NCBI GenBank assembly: GCA_002688335.1
Contig: NZCQ01000068.1
Location: 1-7,171 of the forward strand
From: Candidatus Pacearchaeota archaeon
Lineage (GTDB): Archaea > Nanobdellota > Nanobdellia > Pacearchaeales > GW2011-AR1
Reading direction: 5' to 3'
DNA: 7,171 nucleotides
A model generated the notes under the pieces. It did not search any database and had not been told where the DNA came from. It saw only the letters and a program-made list of their open reading frames with translations. Made by a program: the position numbers and the translations under genes. Of this stretch, positions 1 through 5,253 are shown one piece after another (the first letter of the stretch is position 1; the number at the start of each line of letters is the position of its first letter).

Positions 1-2
1 GA

Positions 3-422
3 GGGATAACTTCTCAAACTAATATTCAGACGTTAACTTATAAGGCAGGAATAGCTACGGGAAATTTATTTAGGGAGGAAGATCTCCCCATGGAGGGCCC
101 TCCTGGATTTTGTGATAATCAAATTCATCCAACGAGAAGTTTAGGCCTCTACGGTATTGGTGGACTTTATGCCGGAATTGAATCTGCTACTGATGACCAA
201 AGAGCAGTTTTTCTAGACACTAAGAGATACTTTAGAGAGGCATTCCTTTTGCAAGAAGCTCTATTTATTGAAAGAACAAGAGATGAACCAAATGAAGAAT
301 ATATGGCTCAATTAAACAGCAGTCTTGAAGAAATGGGTGAGAAATATTCCGGAGAGATAACTAAACAAACTGATGCGTTTGATGAACTAGCTAAATGGTT
401 AAGTGATCCTACTAGGAATTAG
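3..422 (+). CDS. Hypothetical protein, C-terminal part (5' end off the window)
   Basis: The reading frame is open from the first bases of the window to the TAG at 420-422, giving about 139 residues, so this is most likely the 3' part of a longer gene. An internal ATG at 90 (reading MEGPPGFCDNQ) is preceded by a GGGAGGA purine stretch about 10 bases upstream and could be the real start of a 110-residue protein; I prefer the partial reading because the 29 upstream codons look protein-like. Seen: a Gly-rich stretch (GLYGIGGLYAGIE), then a charged, helical C-terminal half rich in Glu and Lys. There is no membrane segment and no motif I recognise, so no function is given. It is transcribed towards the minus-strand genes and carries none of the repeats found to its right, so it probably lies outside the cassette-like region. 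Confidence 0.55.
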   Translation, partial: GITSQTNIQTLTYKAGIATGNLFREEDLPMEGPPGFCDNQIHPTRSLGLYGIGGLYAGIESATDDQRAVFLDTKRYFREAFLLQEALFIERTRDEPNEEYMAQLNSSLEEMGEKYSGEITKQTDAFDELAKWLSDPTRN

Positions 423-436
423 ATAATTTTATTATC
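422..436. terminator. AT-rich hairpin just after the stop of the first gene
   Basis: GATAAT and ATTATC form a perfect 6-bp stem with a TTT loop, starting on the last base of the preceding stop codon. It lies between two convergent genes and, with the next hairpin, could end transcription from either side. The function is inferred from position only. Confidence 0.3.
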
Positions 437-446
437 ATATATCTTC

Positions 447-468
447 GCAGATGACTTCGTCAATCTGC
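447..468. terminator. Hairpin between convergent genes
   Basis: GCAGATGAC and GTC-A-ATCTGC pair as a 9-bp stem with one bulged A and a TTC loop. It sits between the 3' ends of the plus-strand gene and the minus-strand membrane-protein gene, followed by a T/A-rich stretch on each strand. A bidirectional terminator is the simplest reading. The GTTRRRY box expected of an attC-like site is absent here. Confidence 0.4.
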
Positions 469-516
469 TCCGTTTATAATCTTGGTATTTGATAAAATTA
501 AGGCGAGAGTAAGAAT

Positions 517-831
517 CTATCTGAATAACCTTGTATTTACCCTAGAAAAAGATCTTGCGAATAAATTATATAGGAAGGCTCCGATTATTCCCGTTATGAA
601 TCCAAATAGGGCAAAGTAAAACGGCATGCCTATAAGTGCTCCGAAAGCTAATAGGGTTCCATAACTTAAACCCGGTGTTTCATTTGTTGTTATCCAACCT
701 AGAGTTACAAGCATATCTATTACTAATCCACTGAACGAATATAAGATTCCTGCTAATAGGCCAACTAGAGCCATGATGAGTGTTTGGAATATTGCATAGT
801 TAAGTACTTTGATTTTTTTTGGTTTTTTCAT
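517..831 (-). CDS. Small integral membrane protein of unknown function
   Basis: This 104-residue protein has a short basic N-terminus (MKKPKKIKV) and hydrophobic segments at about residues 15-45 and 58-90, so two to three membrane helices are likely, with a basic C-terminus (ARSFSRVNTRLFR). The arrangement, with Gly-rich helices and a final LYNLFAR, resembles short archaeal membrane proteins often labelled DUF3566-like; I cannot confirm the family by search. The start is supported by a TATA-like box about 33 bases upstream. It is the leftmost minus-strand gene, and an attC-like half-site lies upstream of its promoter at 892-912. No such site was found on its 3' side, which would fit the worn distal end of a cassette array. 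Role unknown. Confidence 0.75.
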   Translation of the reverse strand: MKKPKKIKVLNYAIFQTLIMALVGLLAGILYSFSGLVIDMLVTLGWITTNETPGLSYGTLLAFGALIGMPFYFALFGFITGIIGAFLYNLFARSFSRVNTRLFR

Positions 832-860
832 GTTTGTTTATTGATATTAATTGGCGAGGG

Positions 861-868
861 TTAATAAG
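861..868 (-). promoter_or_regulatory. TATA-like box of the membrane-protein gene
   Basis: On the minus strand this reads CTTATTAA, centred about 33 bases upstream of the ATG at 831. Transcription would start a few bases before the ATG. This is an inference from archaeal promoter spacing. Confidence 0.4.
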
Positions 869-891
869 GGTTTGCAGGATATCAATTGAAT

Positions 892-968
892 ATGTGACAT
901 TAGGTTTAAGAGAAGTTTGATTTTCCCTTGTGGAGCTGAAGGCGGAACAGAGCTGGGAAATCAAACTT
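892..968 (-). repeat. attC-like site B (right half plus long hairpin)
   Basis: On the minus strand it ends with CTCTTAA, 7 bases, then GTCACAT, the same arrangement as five other sites here, though the last box departs from GTTRRRY. Inside lies a long inverted repeat: AAGTTTGATTTTCCC (913-927) pairs with GGGAAATCAAACTT (955-968), one T unpaired. The stretch AGAGAAGTTTGATTTTCCC is shared with site D. The opposite arm (RYYYAAC-5-TTAAGAG) is not clear; the nearest candidate is GTTACTA on the plus strand at 1002-1008. It reads as a decayed or divergent integron-type recombination site. Confidence 0.45.
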
Positions 969-1135
969 GGGAAAAATGCGAGCCTAGCTATTTCTCGTTT
1001 AGTTACTATTAAATACCCCCGACAAACGAAGTGAGAGACCATAAGTTGTGGTTGAGGAGTGAAGCAGAGAGAGTTCAGAAGTCGGCGGATCAAGGGCGAA
1101 GCCCAATCTAATAAATACATTAAGGAGTAGTTTTC
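969..1135. other. Rest of a 304-base gene-free stretch (832-1135)
   Basis: Beyond site B this stretch holds a perfect small hairpin, GGGCGAAGCCC at 1094-1104, which could end transcription from the peptidase E-like gene. It also holds the left arms of two inverted repeats that bracket that gene: AGAAGTCGGC (1077-1086) and AAGGAGTAGTTTTC (1122-1135). CCGAC at 1019-1023 could pair with GTCGG at 1081-1085. A 106-codon open frame crosses 800-1120 but looks spurious. Confidence 0.4.
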
Positions 1136-1903
1136 TTATTTTTTATGAAGGGAAGAAATTGGCGTATAATTGTTCCTCTTGGGTATTTCATCCATTCTTA
1201 TCTTATCTCTTTTTTTGAAAACCCTGTAAGCTTTTCTGTCTTTCTTTGAGGTTAGAACCTTATATTTATCATCAATAAATTCTATAGCACAGTTATTGTC
1301 TATTGCAACTCCAACCGCAGAATAATTTTCCATAAATTCTTTAAAATCATTTTTTCTGAGTTTTCTCTTGCCTTTTCTTGTAGTTCCACTATTAAAGTGA
1401 GGGCAATGAATTCCCTTGAGGATTCCTAATCCTTTAACATTGATATAATTCCAATTTGTTGGATTGTAAAAACTCATTGAATCGCTATGTCCGGATTCAA
1501 ACCAACAGATTCCTCCGGCACTAATTCCTGAAAGAACAATATTTTTTTTGTGAGCTTCTTTTAGAATTTTATCTACACCTAAAAATCTCCATCTTTTCAT
1601 CATCTTTAGAGTATTGCCACCACCAACATAAATTAAATCAGAGGAAAGAATTTTCGTTCTTAATTCTTTTTTTGTTGGTTTGTTTTTCAATAAATAAAGG
1701 GCATCAGTTTTACAGCCTAATTTTTTACCGTAAATTTTACTGAAATTATCTATATAACTTTTAGGTTCTCCACTTGCAGTTGGAATAAATAATGCTTTAG
1801 GGTGTTTCTTTTTTGTAAGTGCAACATTTCTTTTATCAAATGGAAGAGTTTCATAATTGCCAATTTCTCCACCACCGATTATTACTATTTTTCCCATATC
1901 CAT
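1136..1903 (-). CDS. Peptidase E-like protein (peptidase family S51)
   Basis: The 255-residue protein is full length for the S51 family (class I glutamine amidotransferase-like fold). Seen: an N-terminal strand and glycine loop, KIVIIGGGEIGNYET; a Rossmann-type segment ending in LIYVGGGNTLKMM; the nucleophile elbow GISAGGICWF with the expected catalytic Ser; then GHSDSMSF and HCPHFNS, which by family resemblance hold the acidic and His partners; and a C-terminal strand, VGVAIDNNCAIEF. Salmonella peptidase E cleaves Asp-X dipeptides; other members have different or unknown substrates, so the exact activity is open. It is cytoplasmic, with no signal peptide. The third residue, Met (start at 1897), lies about 28 bases from the TATA box and may be the true start; M1 lies only about 22 bases away. 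An inverted repeat brackets gene and promoter. Confidence 0.85.
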   Translation of the reverse strand: MDMGKIVIIGGGEIGNYETLPFDKRNVALTKKKHPKALFIPTASGEPKSYIDNFSKIYGKKLGCKTDALYLLKNKPTKKELRTKILSSDLIYVGGGNTLKMMKRWRFLGVDKILKEAHKKNIVLSGISAGGICWFESGHSDSMSFYNPTNWNYINVKGLGILKGIHCPHFNSGTTRKGKRKLRKNDFKEFMENYSAVGVAIDNNCAIEFIDDKYKVLTSKKDRKAYRVFKKRDKIRMDEIPKRNNYTPISSLHKK

Positions 1904-1920
1904 AATATGATTGAAGAAGT

Positions 1921-1930
1921 TTATAAAATA
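1921..1930 (-). promoter_or_regulatory. TATA box of the peptidase E-like gene
   Basis: The minus strand reads TATTTTATAA, about 22 bases before the first ATG (1903) and 28 before the second in-frame ATG (1897). The usual archaeal distance of about 25 bases from TATA to transcript start favours the second ATG. The right arm of the 14-bp inverted repeat begins 7 bases upstream. Confidence 0.55.
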
Positions 1931-1979
1931 ATCGATAGAAAACTACTCCTTTCTAAAAATTAGCCGACTTCTTAATTGT

Positions 1980-2035
1980 ATTTAACGCTAGAATTAACAG
2001 AACTACGAAGTGGAGAGGACAAGACTTAGTTTAAG
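1980..2035 (-). repeat. attC-like site C (clear right half, weak left arm)
   Basis: On the minus strand it ends CTGTTAA, 7 bases, GTTAAAT. The last box fits GTTRRRY exactly and the 7-base spacing matches the other sites. The opposite arm would lie near plus-strand CTTAGTTTAAG at 2024-2035, which pairs only partly. The site lies between the divergent peptidase E-like and IMPase-like genes and abuts the IMPase promoter. Confidence 0.4.
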
Positions 2036-2039
2036 CCGA

Positions 2040-2049
2040 AATATTAATA
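2040..2049 (+). promoter_or_regulatory. TATA-like box of the IMPase-like gene
   Basis: AATATTAATA is centred about 28 bases before the ATG at 2073, supporting that start over an in-frame codon at 2010 that lies upstream of the box. The transcript would be nearly leaderless. Confidence 0.5.
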
Positions 2050-2072
2050 AGCTTCTTATCGTTAGTTTCTTT

Positions 2073-2972
2073 ATGGACTTAAATTTCCAATCAAAACCTG
2101 GCAAATTTGTAAAAGAGATTTTAGATTTCTATATTCCCCTATTAGTTAAGGTTCCAAAACTCAGAGATGATCCCAGTTTTATGAAAGAAGAAATAAAGGC
2201 GACAGGTAAATCTGGTTTAACTGATGTTGCTACCAAAGCAGATATTTATATGCAAGAAGAAATTAAGAAAAATATCTTGAAGCTTCATCCTGAATGGGAA
2301 TTTTGGGGAGAAGAGGGAGATGATGCAAATAAAGATATTGAATCCAATAAAGATTTCTTATTTATTACAGATCCAATAGAAGGAACAAATAATTTTCGTT
2401 TTAAGGAAGATGATTATTGGGGTTCTGTAATTGCTTTGGTTGACTTAAAAACTAATGAACCAGTTTTAGGGATTGTTGCACAAGTAGTGAAAAAAAGATT
2501 GTTTTTAGCAGTTAAGGGTGAAGGTGTGAATACAATACAGTTTGATAAAAATGGTGTAAAAAAAGTTTTGCCAATTATTTCTTCTTCAAATGAGTTAACT
2601 TATAACAACAGCCCACATTTTGAGGATCACTACCTAAAACAAGTCGATAAATTCTTCTCTCTTGGAAATATTCTTCCTGATGATCCAAAGTCAGATGAAA
2701 TTGAAAAAGAAAGAAAATCGGTCATGATTGATGGGAAAAAATTTATTGATGTTGAATGTGGTAATTTGGAACCGGTTCTTTTTGATGGAGGAATTATGTT
2801 TAAGACGAATATAGAAATCGCTTCTTCTTTTGTTATTATTAATGAACTAGGTGGTAAAATTACTGATGCCAAAGGCGGAAAATGGTCAATGAGCATTAAG
2901 GACAGTATATTTGCTAGGAAAGAATCTGATTGGAAATTTCTAAAAAAGATATACGATAAGACGGCAGTTTAA
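2073..2972 (+). CDS. Inositol monophosphatase-family protein with Asp-to-Glu changes in the metal site
   Basis: The 299-residue protein fits the IMPase/FBPase/CysQ superfamily of metal-dependent sugar and nucleotide phosphatases. Landmarks in order: TDVATKAD (50-57), GEEG (79-82), DPIEGTNNF (100-108), and IEIASSFVIINELGG with KITD (247-265), which aligns position for position with the family's WDxAA...GGxxxD motif. Two metal-binding Asp positions are Glu here: DPID is DPIE (E103) and WD is IE (E248). Metal binding may persist, but activity and substrate cannot be predicted. The start at 2073 is chosen because the TATA box falls between it and an upstream in-frame ATG at 2010. It is the only plus-strand gene within the cassette-like region, lying between sites C and D and running against their polarity. 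No signal peptide is visible. Confidence 0.8.
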   Translation: MDLNFQSKPGKFVKEILDFYIPLLVKVPKLRDDPSFMKEEIKATGKSGLTDVATKADIYMQEEIKKNILKLHPEWEFWGEEGDDANKDIESNKDFLFITDPIEGTNNFRFKEDDYWGSVIALVDLKTNEPVLGIVAQVVKKRLFLAVKGEGVNTIQFDKNGVKKVLPIISSSNELTYNNSPHFEDHYLKQVDKFFSLGNILPDDPKSDEIEKERKSVMIDGKKFIDVECGNLEPVLFDGGIMFKTNIEIASSFVIINELGGKITDAKGGKWSMSIKDSIFARKESDWKFLKKIYDKTAV

Positions 2973-2995
2973 TCCTAGAACTCAGACTTTATTGA

Positions 2996-3104
2996 ATATA
3001 ACGTTTGGGTTTAGAGAAGTTTGATTTTCCCGTGAGCGATAGCGAATTCAATCTGAGGAGGGAGAAACCCGCAAGGCTTCGGAATCTCTTAATTGCTGTT
3101 AAAC
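2996..3104 (-). repeat. attC-like site D (both arms)
   Basis: Read on the minus strand: R'' GTTTAAC (3098-3104, fits RYYYAAC), 5 bases, L'' TTAAGAG (3086-3092), a variable centre, L' CTCTAAA (3010-3016), 7 bases, R' GTTATAT (2996-3002, one mismatch to GTTRRRY). The 109-bp length is normal for an attC. GGGTTT and AAACCC inside can also pair. The left arm is identical to site I; the right arm shares a long stretch with site B. Confidence 0.6.
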
Positions 3105-3138
3105 TCTTTGTTAGGATTGATTTTTAGTGCAATGTTCC
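3071..3138. repeat. 68-bp dispersed repeat, copy 1
   Basis: These 68 bases are identical to 6339-6406. The first 23 bases (GCAAGGCTTCGG... ) also occur at 4668-4690. The repeat covers the L''-R'' arm of the attC-like site and continues about 34 bases past it towards the 3' end of the neighbouring gene, so the copied unit is more than the core arm. Confidence 0.9.
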
Positions 3139-3173
3139 AAATGGAAACTTTTGAGTTTAGAAATCCGAATCTT

Positions 3174-3680
3174 TCAATCTTTAAATTGGGAAAAAACATC
3201 CTCTCTTATTTTCCTTAAGCTAAGAATAAAGCTATCTATTTCTGAAATAGAATCACCATATTCGAAAGTTACTTTTTTAGTTGTTTCTCCATTATCTATT
3301 TCTATCCATTCTGCACCACCGTCTGCGCAATCAGGACAGCCAATAACATCATCTAATGAACTAAATTTCTCAAGATCTAACGAATTTAATAGTGCATTCC
3401 ATTGCTCGGGGGATATTGGGACTTCTTCTGTAACTTCTGGGAACAAGTCATCTTGACCCCGTCCATTTTTATGAAAAACAATATTTTCTTTGACAATTGT
3501 AATATCTTCTTCACAATAGCCCAAACATTCTCCAAAAGAAGTTCCTGTTTTAATAATTAATTCTTGTGAAGTTATTGATATTGCTGGTTGTTCTCGTAAT
3601 ATTTTTAGAGTGCCTCCTGCAATTAATACAGAGATTATAATAACTAAAAACGATAACAAATATATGGTCTTTTTCTCCAT
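3174..3680 (-). CDS. Membrane-anchored protein with CxxxC and CxxC motifs, DUF6438-like
   Basis: This 168-residue protein has a basic start (MEKK) and one hydrophobic segment at about residues 6-22, so it is probably a signal anchor with the rest outside the cell. The outer domain carries SFGECLGYCEEDITI (Cys52, Cys56), a loop with PISPEQW, and GCPDCADGGAEWIEI (Cys115, Cys118), then an amphipathic C-terminal helix. The C-x3-C segment followed by beta strands resembles small secreted DUF6438-type domains; that is recognition by eye. The four Cys could form disulfides or bind a metal. No lipobox Cys follows the hydrophobic stretch. The start is supported by a TATA box about 26 bases upstream. 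It lies between site E (5' side) and site D (3' side). Function unknown. Confidence 0.7.
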   Translation of the reverse strand: MEKKTIYLLSFLVIIISVLIAGGTLKILREQPAISITSQELIIKTGTSFGECLGYCEEDITIVKENIVFHKNGRGQDDLFPEVTEEVPISPEQWNALLNSLDLEKFSSLDDVIGCPDCADGGAEWIEIDNGETTKKVTFEYGDSISEIDSFILSLRKIREDVFSQFKD

Positions 3681-3696
3681 AAAATTAGTTTAGATT

Positions 3697-3726
3697 AAGA
3701 GTTATATAAAGATATTGATAACTCTT
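3697..3726. promoter_or_regulatory. TATA box flanked by a 9-bp inverted repeat
   Basis: The TATA box (TTTATATA on the minus strand, 3703-3710) lies about 26 bases before the ATG at 3680. It overlaps AAGAGTTAT (3697-3705), which is repeated inverted as ATAACTCTT at 3718-3726. An operator covering the promoter would have this form, but no regulator is identified. Confidence 0.45.
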
Positions 3727-3737
3727 GTTTAATTCTA

Positions 3738-3790
3738 AGTAATGGCTTGGGTTTTTAATGCAATGTTCGGACGAAGAAAGTGAGTGTAGA
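3738..3790 (-). repeat. Degenerate attC-like site E
   Basis: This gap shares TTTTTAATGCAATGTTC (one base different) with the outer part of the 68-bp repeats of sites D and I. Its right end, CCCAAGC then CATTACT on the minus strand, resembles the end of site D but lacks a clean GTT box and an L' box. It is where a site is expected, 3' of the M14 gene. It may be a relic. Confidence 0.25.
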
Positions 3791-3807
3791 ATTGAGAAAA
3801 AGTCTCA

Positions 3808-4536
3808 TTACCTTACAATAAATTTCAAGATTTTTTCATGAACTTTTACTCTGTCTTTTAATGGATAAAGTCCTGGAGTTTCCACACAAAAGTTAGGAAT
3901 ATTCAATTTTGTTAAATAATCTTCAAAACTTGTTGAAGATTCATTTGGTTCAATAATTCCGTTGATAACCATATCATCATGAACTTTTCTCCTTTTATAG
4001 AATTTCATATCTTTTGAAACTAAAGAAACCAACTCTTCTGCTTTTTGTCTGTATCCTTTACCTTCAAGATACAAGAAAAACATTTCTTCATCTGGATCTT
4101 CATGCAAATTTAATACAAAAGTTGGTTTGTATTTTTTAACTAATTGTTTCAAAAGTTTAGTCTCTTTTTGAGGTTTGTTAGAAAAAAAGTCTCTATTAAT
4201 ATCAACATCGTTGACATTTTTATCAATGTGTAAACAAAATCCAAATGGAACAATACATGGAACTATAACAATTCTTTTATTCCTAACTTTGGGATTATTT
4301 TTTAGAAAATTGTAAAGTGCATAAATGGGTGCAGGTTCATTACCATGACAACCTGCTGTAATCATTATTGTTTCTTCAATTTCGGGATTAATTACATAAG
4401 ATATTACTGGAAGCTTTCTTTCAGCATAATTAATATTGAAATGTACTTTAAGATCTTTATATAACAAAGATTTTAAATTTTCTAAAATCTCAAATCGTTC
4501 TGGAATTAACTTATGATAAGGTGAATATTCTGCCAT
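3808..4536 (-). CDS. M14-type zinc carboxypeptidase / AstE-AspA-like deacylase
   Basis: The 242-residue protein shows the whole zinc site of the M14 superfamily: GCHGNEPAP (His64, Glu67), VDINRDF (residues 111-117, with the substrate-binding Asn114-Arg115), NLHED (third zinc ligand His145) and CVETPG (Glu219, the usual catalytic Glu position). The family hydrolyses C-terminal peptide or amide/acyl-amino-acid bonds. The short length and the HGNEP and NLHED forms place it nearer the succinylglutamate desuccinylase/aspartoacylase branch than classic carboxypeptidases; the substrate is unknown. No signal peptide, so probably cytoplasmic. The start has a strong TATA box about 26 bases upstream. 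It lies between attC-like site F (5' side) and degenerate site E (3' side), with an 11-bp inverted repeat at both ends. Confidence 0.82.
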   Translation of the reverse strand: MAEYSPYHKLIPERFEILENLKSLLYKDLKVHFNINYAERKLPVISYVINPEIEETIMITAGCHGNEPAPIYALYNFLKNNPKVRNKRIVIVPCIVPFGFCLHIDKNVNDVDINRDFFSNKPQKETKLLKQLVKKYKPTFVLNLHEDPDEEMFFLYLEGKGYRQKAEELVSLVSKDMKFYKRRKVHDDMVINGIIEPNESSTSFEDYLTKLNIPNFCVETPGLYPLKDRVKVHEKILKFIVR

Positions 4537-4557
4537 AAATCATCCTAAAATCCCGGC

Positions 4558-4567
4558 ATATATAAAT
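4558..4567 (-). promoter_or_regulatory. TATA box of the M14 gene
   Basis: The minus strand reads ATTTATATAT, centred 26 bases before the ATG at 4536, which predicts a leaderless transcript. The surrounding GCATATATAAA is nearly the same as the promoter of the next gene upstream (5133-5140). Confidence 0.65.
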
Positions 4568-4611
4568 ATTCTTAAAAGGATCTTTTCCTTTTTCTCAAAT
4601 ATAAAAATTAG

Positions 4612-4701
4612 ACATAATGTTGGAATTACCAGAAGTTTTGCATAGTAAAATCTAGATGGAAGAGCCTGCAAGGCTTCGGAATCTCTTAATCTTTGTTAAA
4701 T
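4612..4701 (-). repeat. attC-like site F (both arms)
   Basis: Minus strand: R'' ATTTAAC (4695-4701, fits RYYYAAC), 5 bases, L'' TTAAGAG (4683-4689), a centre of about 50 bases, L' CTGGTAA (4626-4632), 7 bases, R' ATTATGT (4612-4618; GTT changed to ATT). The total is 90 bp. Bases 4666-4690 are identical to part of site I. The changed first base of R' may weaken recombination if this is a true attC. Confidence 0.58.
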
Positions 4702-4726
4702 GAGGGTAAGCGTAGCGTCCATTGAG

Positions 4727-5113
4727 TTATTTTTTGATGTCGTTTAAAGCAGAAGAAAGTTTATTCCTTAGTTCTTCGAGGTTTTCATACTCAATTATAA
4801 CGGTGTTTGGCATTCCTTGAGCAAGTTTAGTAACATACTTACCTTTTTCAAGCAAAAGTATTCTTTTGAGATTTAAGCAATAAGACATACCAATTTCTAT
4901 GCCAACACCATGGCTCGTTTCTGAAACCTCTGCAATGATTAAATCACAAGATCTTAATTGTTCATAATCTCTATTGAAAATCTCAGTAGGACTTCCGCCA
5001 ATTTCAAATACGAAAGCATTTATATCTTTTTCATCTACAATTTTTTTAATCTCAGGTAGAAAATTTAATCTTTCTTTTGTGTGACCGACTGGACAAGTAA
5101 TATATGCTTTCAT
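4727..5113 (-). CDS. Nucleoside 2-deoxyribosyltransferase / DNPH1 (Rcl)-like enzyme
   Basis: The 128-residue protein matches the PF05014-type fold in length and motifs. The N-terminal strand and loop AYITCPVGH begin the nucleotide-binding region. RDYEQLRSCDLIIAEVSE (residues 48-65) and GVGIEIGMSY (69-78) follow, with Asp49, Asp57 and Glu73, the last at the usual catalytic Glu position. Such enzymes cleave or exchange the N-glycosidic bond of deoxynucleosides, or of deoxynucleoside 5'-monophosphates in DNPH1. The usual AEVSxPSxGVGYE is AEVSETSHGVGIE here, so specificity is uncertain. It is cytoplasmic. The start follows a TATA box by about 24 bases. The stop codon forms part of an inverted-repeat arm whose partner lies upstream of the promoter. 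Together with the deaminase at 5829 it suggests a nucleotide-processing theme; a link is inferred only. Confidence 0.83.
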   Translation of the reverse strand: MKAYITCPVGHTKERLNFLPEIKKIVDEKDINAFVFEIGGSPTEIFNRDYEQLRSCDLIIAEVSETSHGVGIEIGMSYCLNLKRILLLEKGKYVTKLAQGMPNTVIIEYENLEELRNKLSSALNDIKK

Positions 5114-5132
5114 AGTTTTGGTAGATTAGGGC

Positions 5133-5140
5133 ATATATAA
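5133..5140 (-). promoter_or_regulatory. TATA box of the deoxyribosyltransferase-like gene
   Basis: The minus strand reads TTATATAT within GCATATATAAAAAG, 24-26 bases before the ATG at 5113. The transcript would be leaderless. Confidence 0.6.
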
Positions 5141-5172
5141 AAAGCTATCGTTAAGCGTCAAAAAATAATCCC

Positions 5173-5246
5173 ATTTAACATCGGGCTTAAGAGAGGTTTG
5201 GCTTGGGCTGGAGCGAATCGAAGGAGTTATGATGACTAGATTAGGA
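5173..5246 (-). repeat. attC-like site G (perfect right half, unclear left arm)
   Basis: On the minus strand the end is CTCTTAA (5187-5193), 7 bases, GTTAAAT (5173-5179), an exact GTTRRRY box. This closely resembles the right end of classic attC sites. The opposite arm is not evident: GTTATGA (5226-5232) and ATTAGGA (5240-5246) on the plus strand are candidates without a matching L box. The site follows the RelE-type toxin gene. Confidence 0.45.
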
Positions 5247-5253
5247 TGGGAAA

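Larger units (their letters stand above)
1077..1972. repeat. Nested inverted repeats bracketing the peptidase E-like gene
   Basis: The inner pair is a perfect 14-mer: AAGGAGTAGTTTTC at 1122-1135, touching the stop codon, and its reverse complement at 1938-1951, just upstream of the TATA box. The outer pair is a perfect 10-mer: AGAAGTCGGC at 1077-1086 and GCCGACTTCT at 1963-1972. Further similarity continues beyond the inner arms: ATAAATACATTAAG on the left matches the reverse complement of CTTAATTGTATTTAA on the right with small differences. No transposase is present, so a classic insertion sequence is unlikely. Confidence 0.65.
3792..4598. repeat. 11-bp inverted repeat bracketing the M14 gene
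   Basis: TTGAGAAAAAG at 3792-3802, five bases past the stop codon, is the exact reverse complement of CTTTTTCTCAA at 4588-4598, about 20 bases upstream of the TATA box. The left arm also forms a local hairpin, TGAGA/TCTCA (3793-3807), a possible terminator. The placement matches the repeats around three other genes. Confidence 0.5.
4727..5168. repeat. 11-bp inverted repeat bracketing the deoxyribosyltransferase-like gene
   Basis: TTATTTTTTGA at 4727-4737 begins with the stop codon (TAA on the minus strand). It is the exact reverse complement of TCAAAAAATAA at 5158-5168, about 18 bases upstream of the TATA box and 5 bases inside site G. A run of A/T makes chance likelier here than for the 14- and 16-bp examples. 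Confidence 0.45.

Noticed and set aside
29..48. GTTAACTTATAAGG near the left edge as an attC-like end
   Set aside because: It lies in the open reading frame of the first gene and lacks the box-7-box arrangement.
800..1120. 106-codon minus-strand open frame over the 832-1135 gap
   Set aside because: It overlaps the start of the membrane-protein gene, runs through the attC-like hairpin, has no promoter at the right distance and encodes no recognisable motif.
1077..1972. Peptidase E-like gene as cargo of a transposon with terminal inverted repeats
   Set aside because: No transposase, no target-site duplication at the arms, and three other genes have different repeats in the same relative positions.
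2010..2072. Upstream ATG extending the IMPase-like protein by 21 residues
   Set aside because: The TATA box at 2040-2049 lies downstream of it, and the extension overlaps the site C arm; the ATG at 2073 sits at the expected distance.
2630..2896. Minus-strand open frame opposite the IMPase-like gene
   Set aside because: Antisense to conserved IMPase motifs; low-complexity translation with no promoter.
3127..3456. Plus-strand open frame opposite the Cys-rich membrane protein
   Set aside because: Antisense shadow of a gene with a clear signal anchor and promoter; it begins inside the 68-bp repeat.
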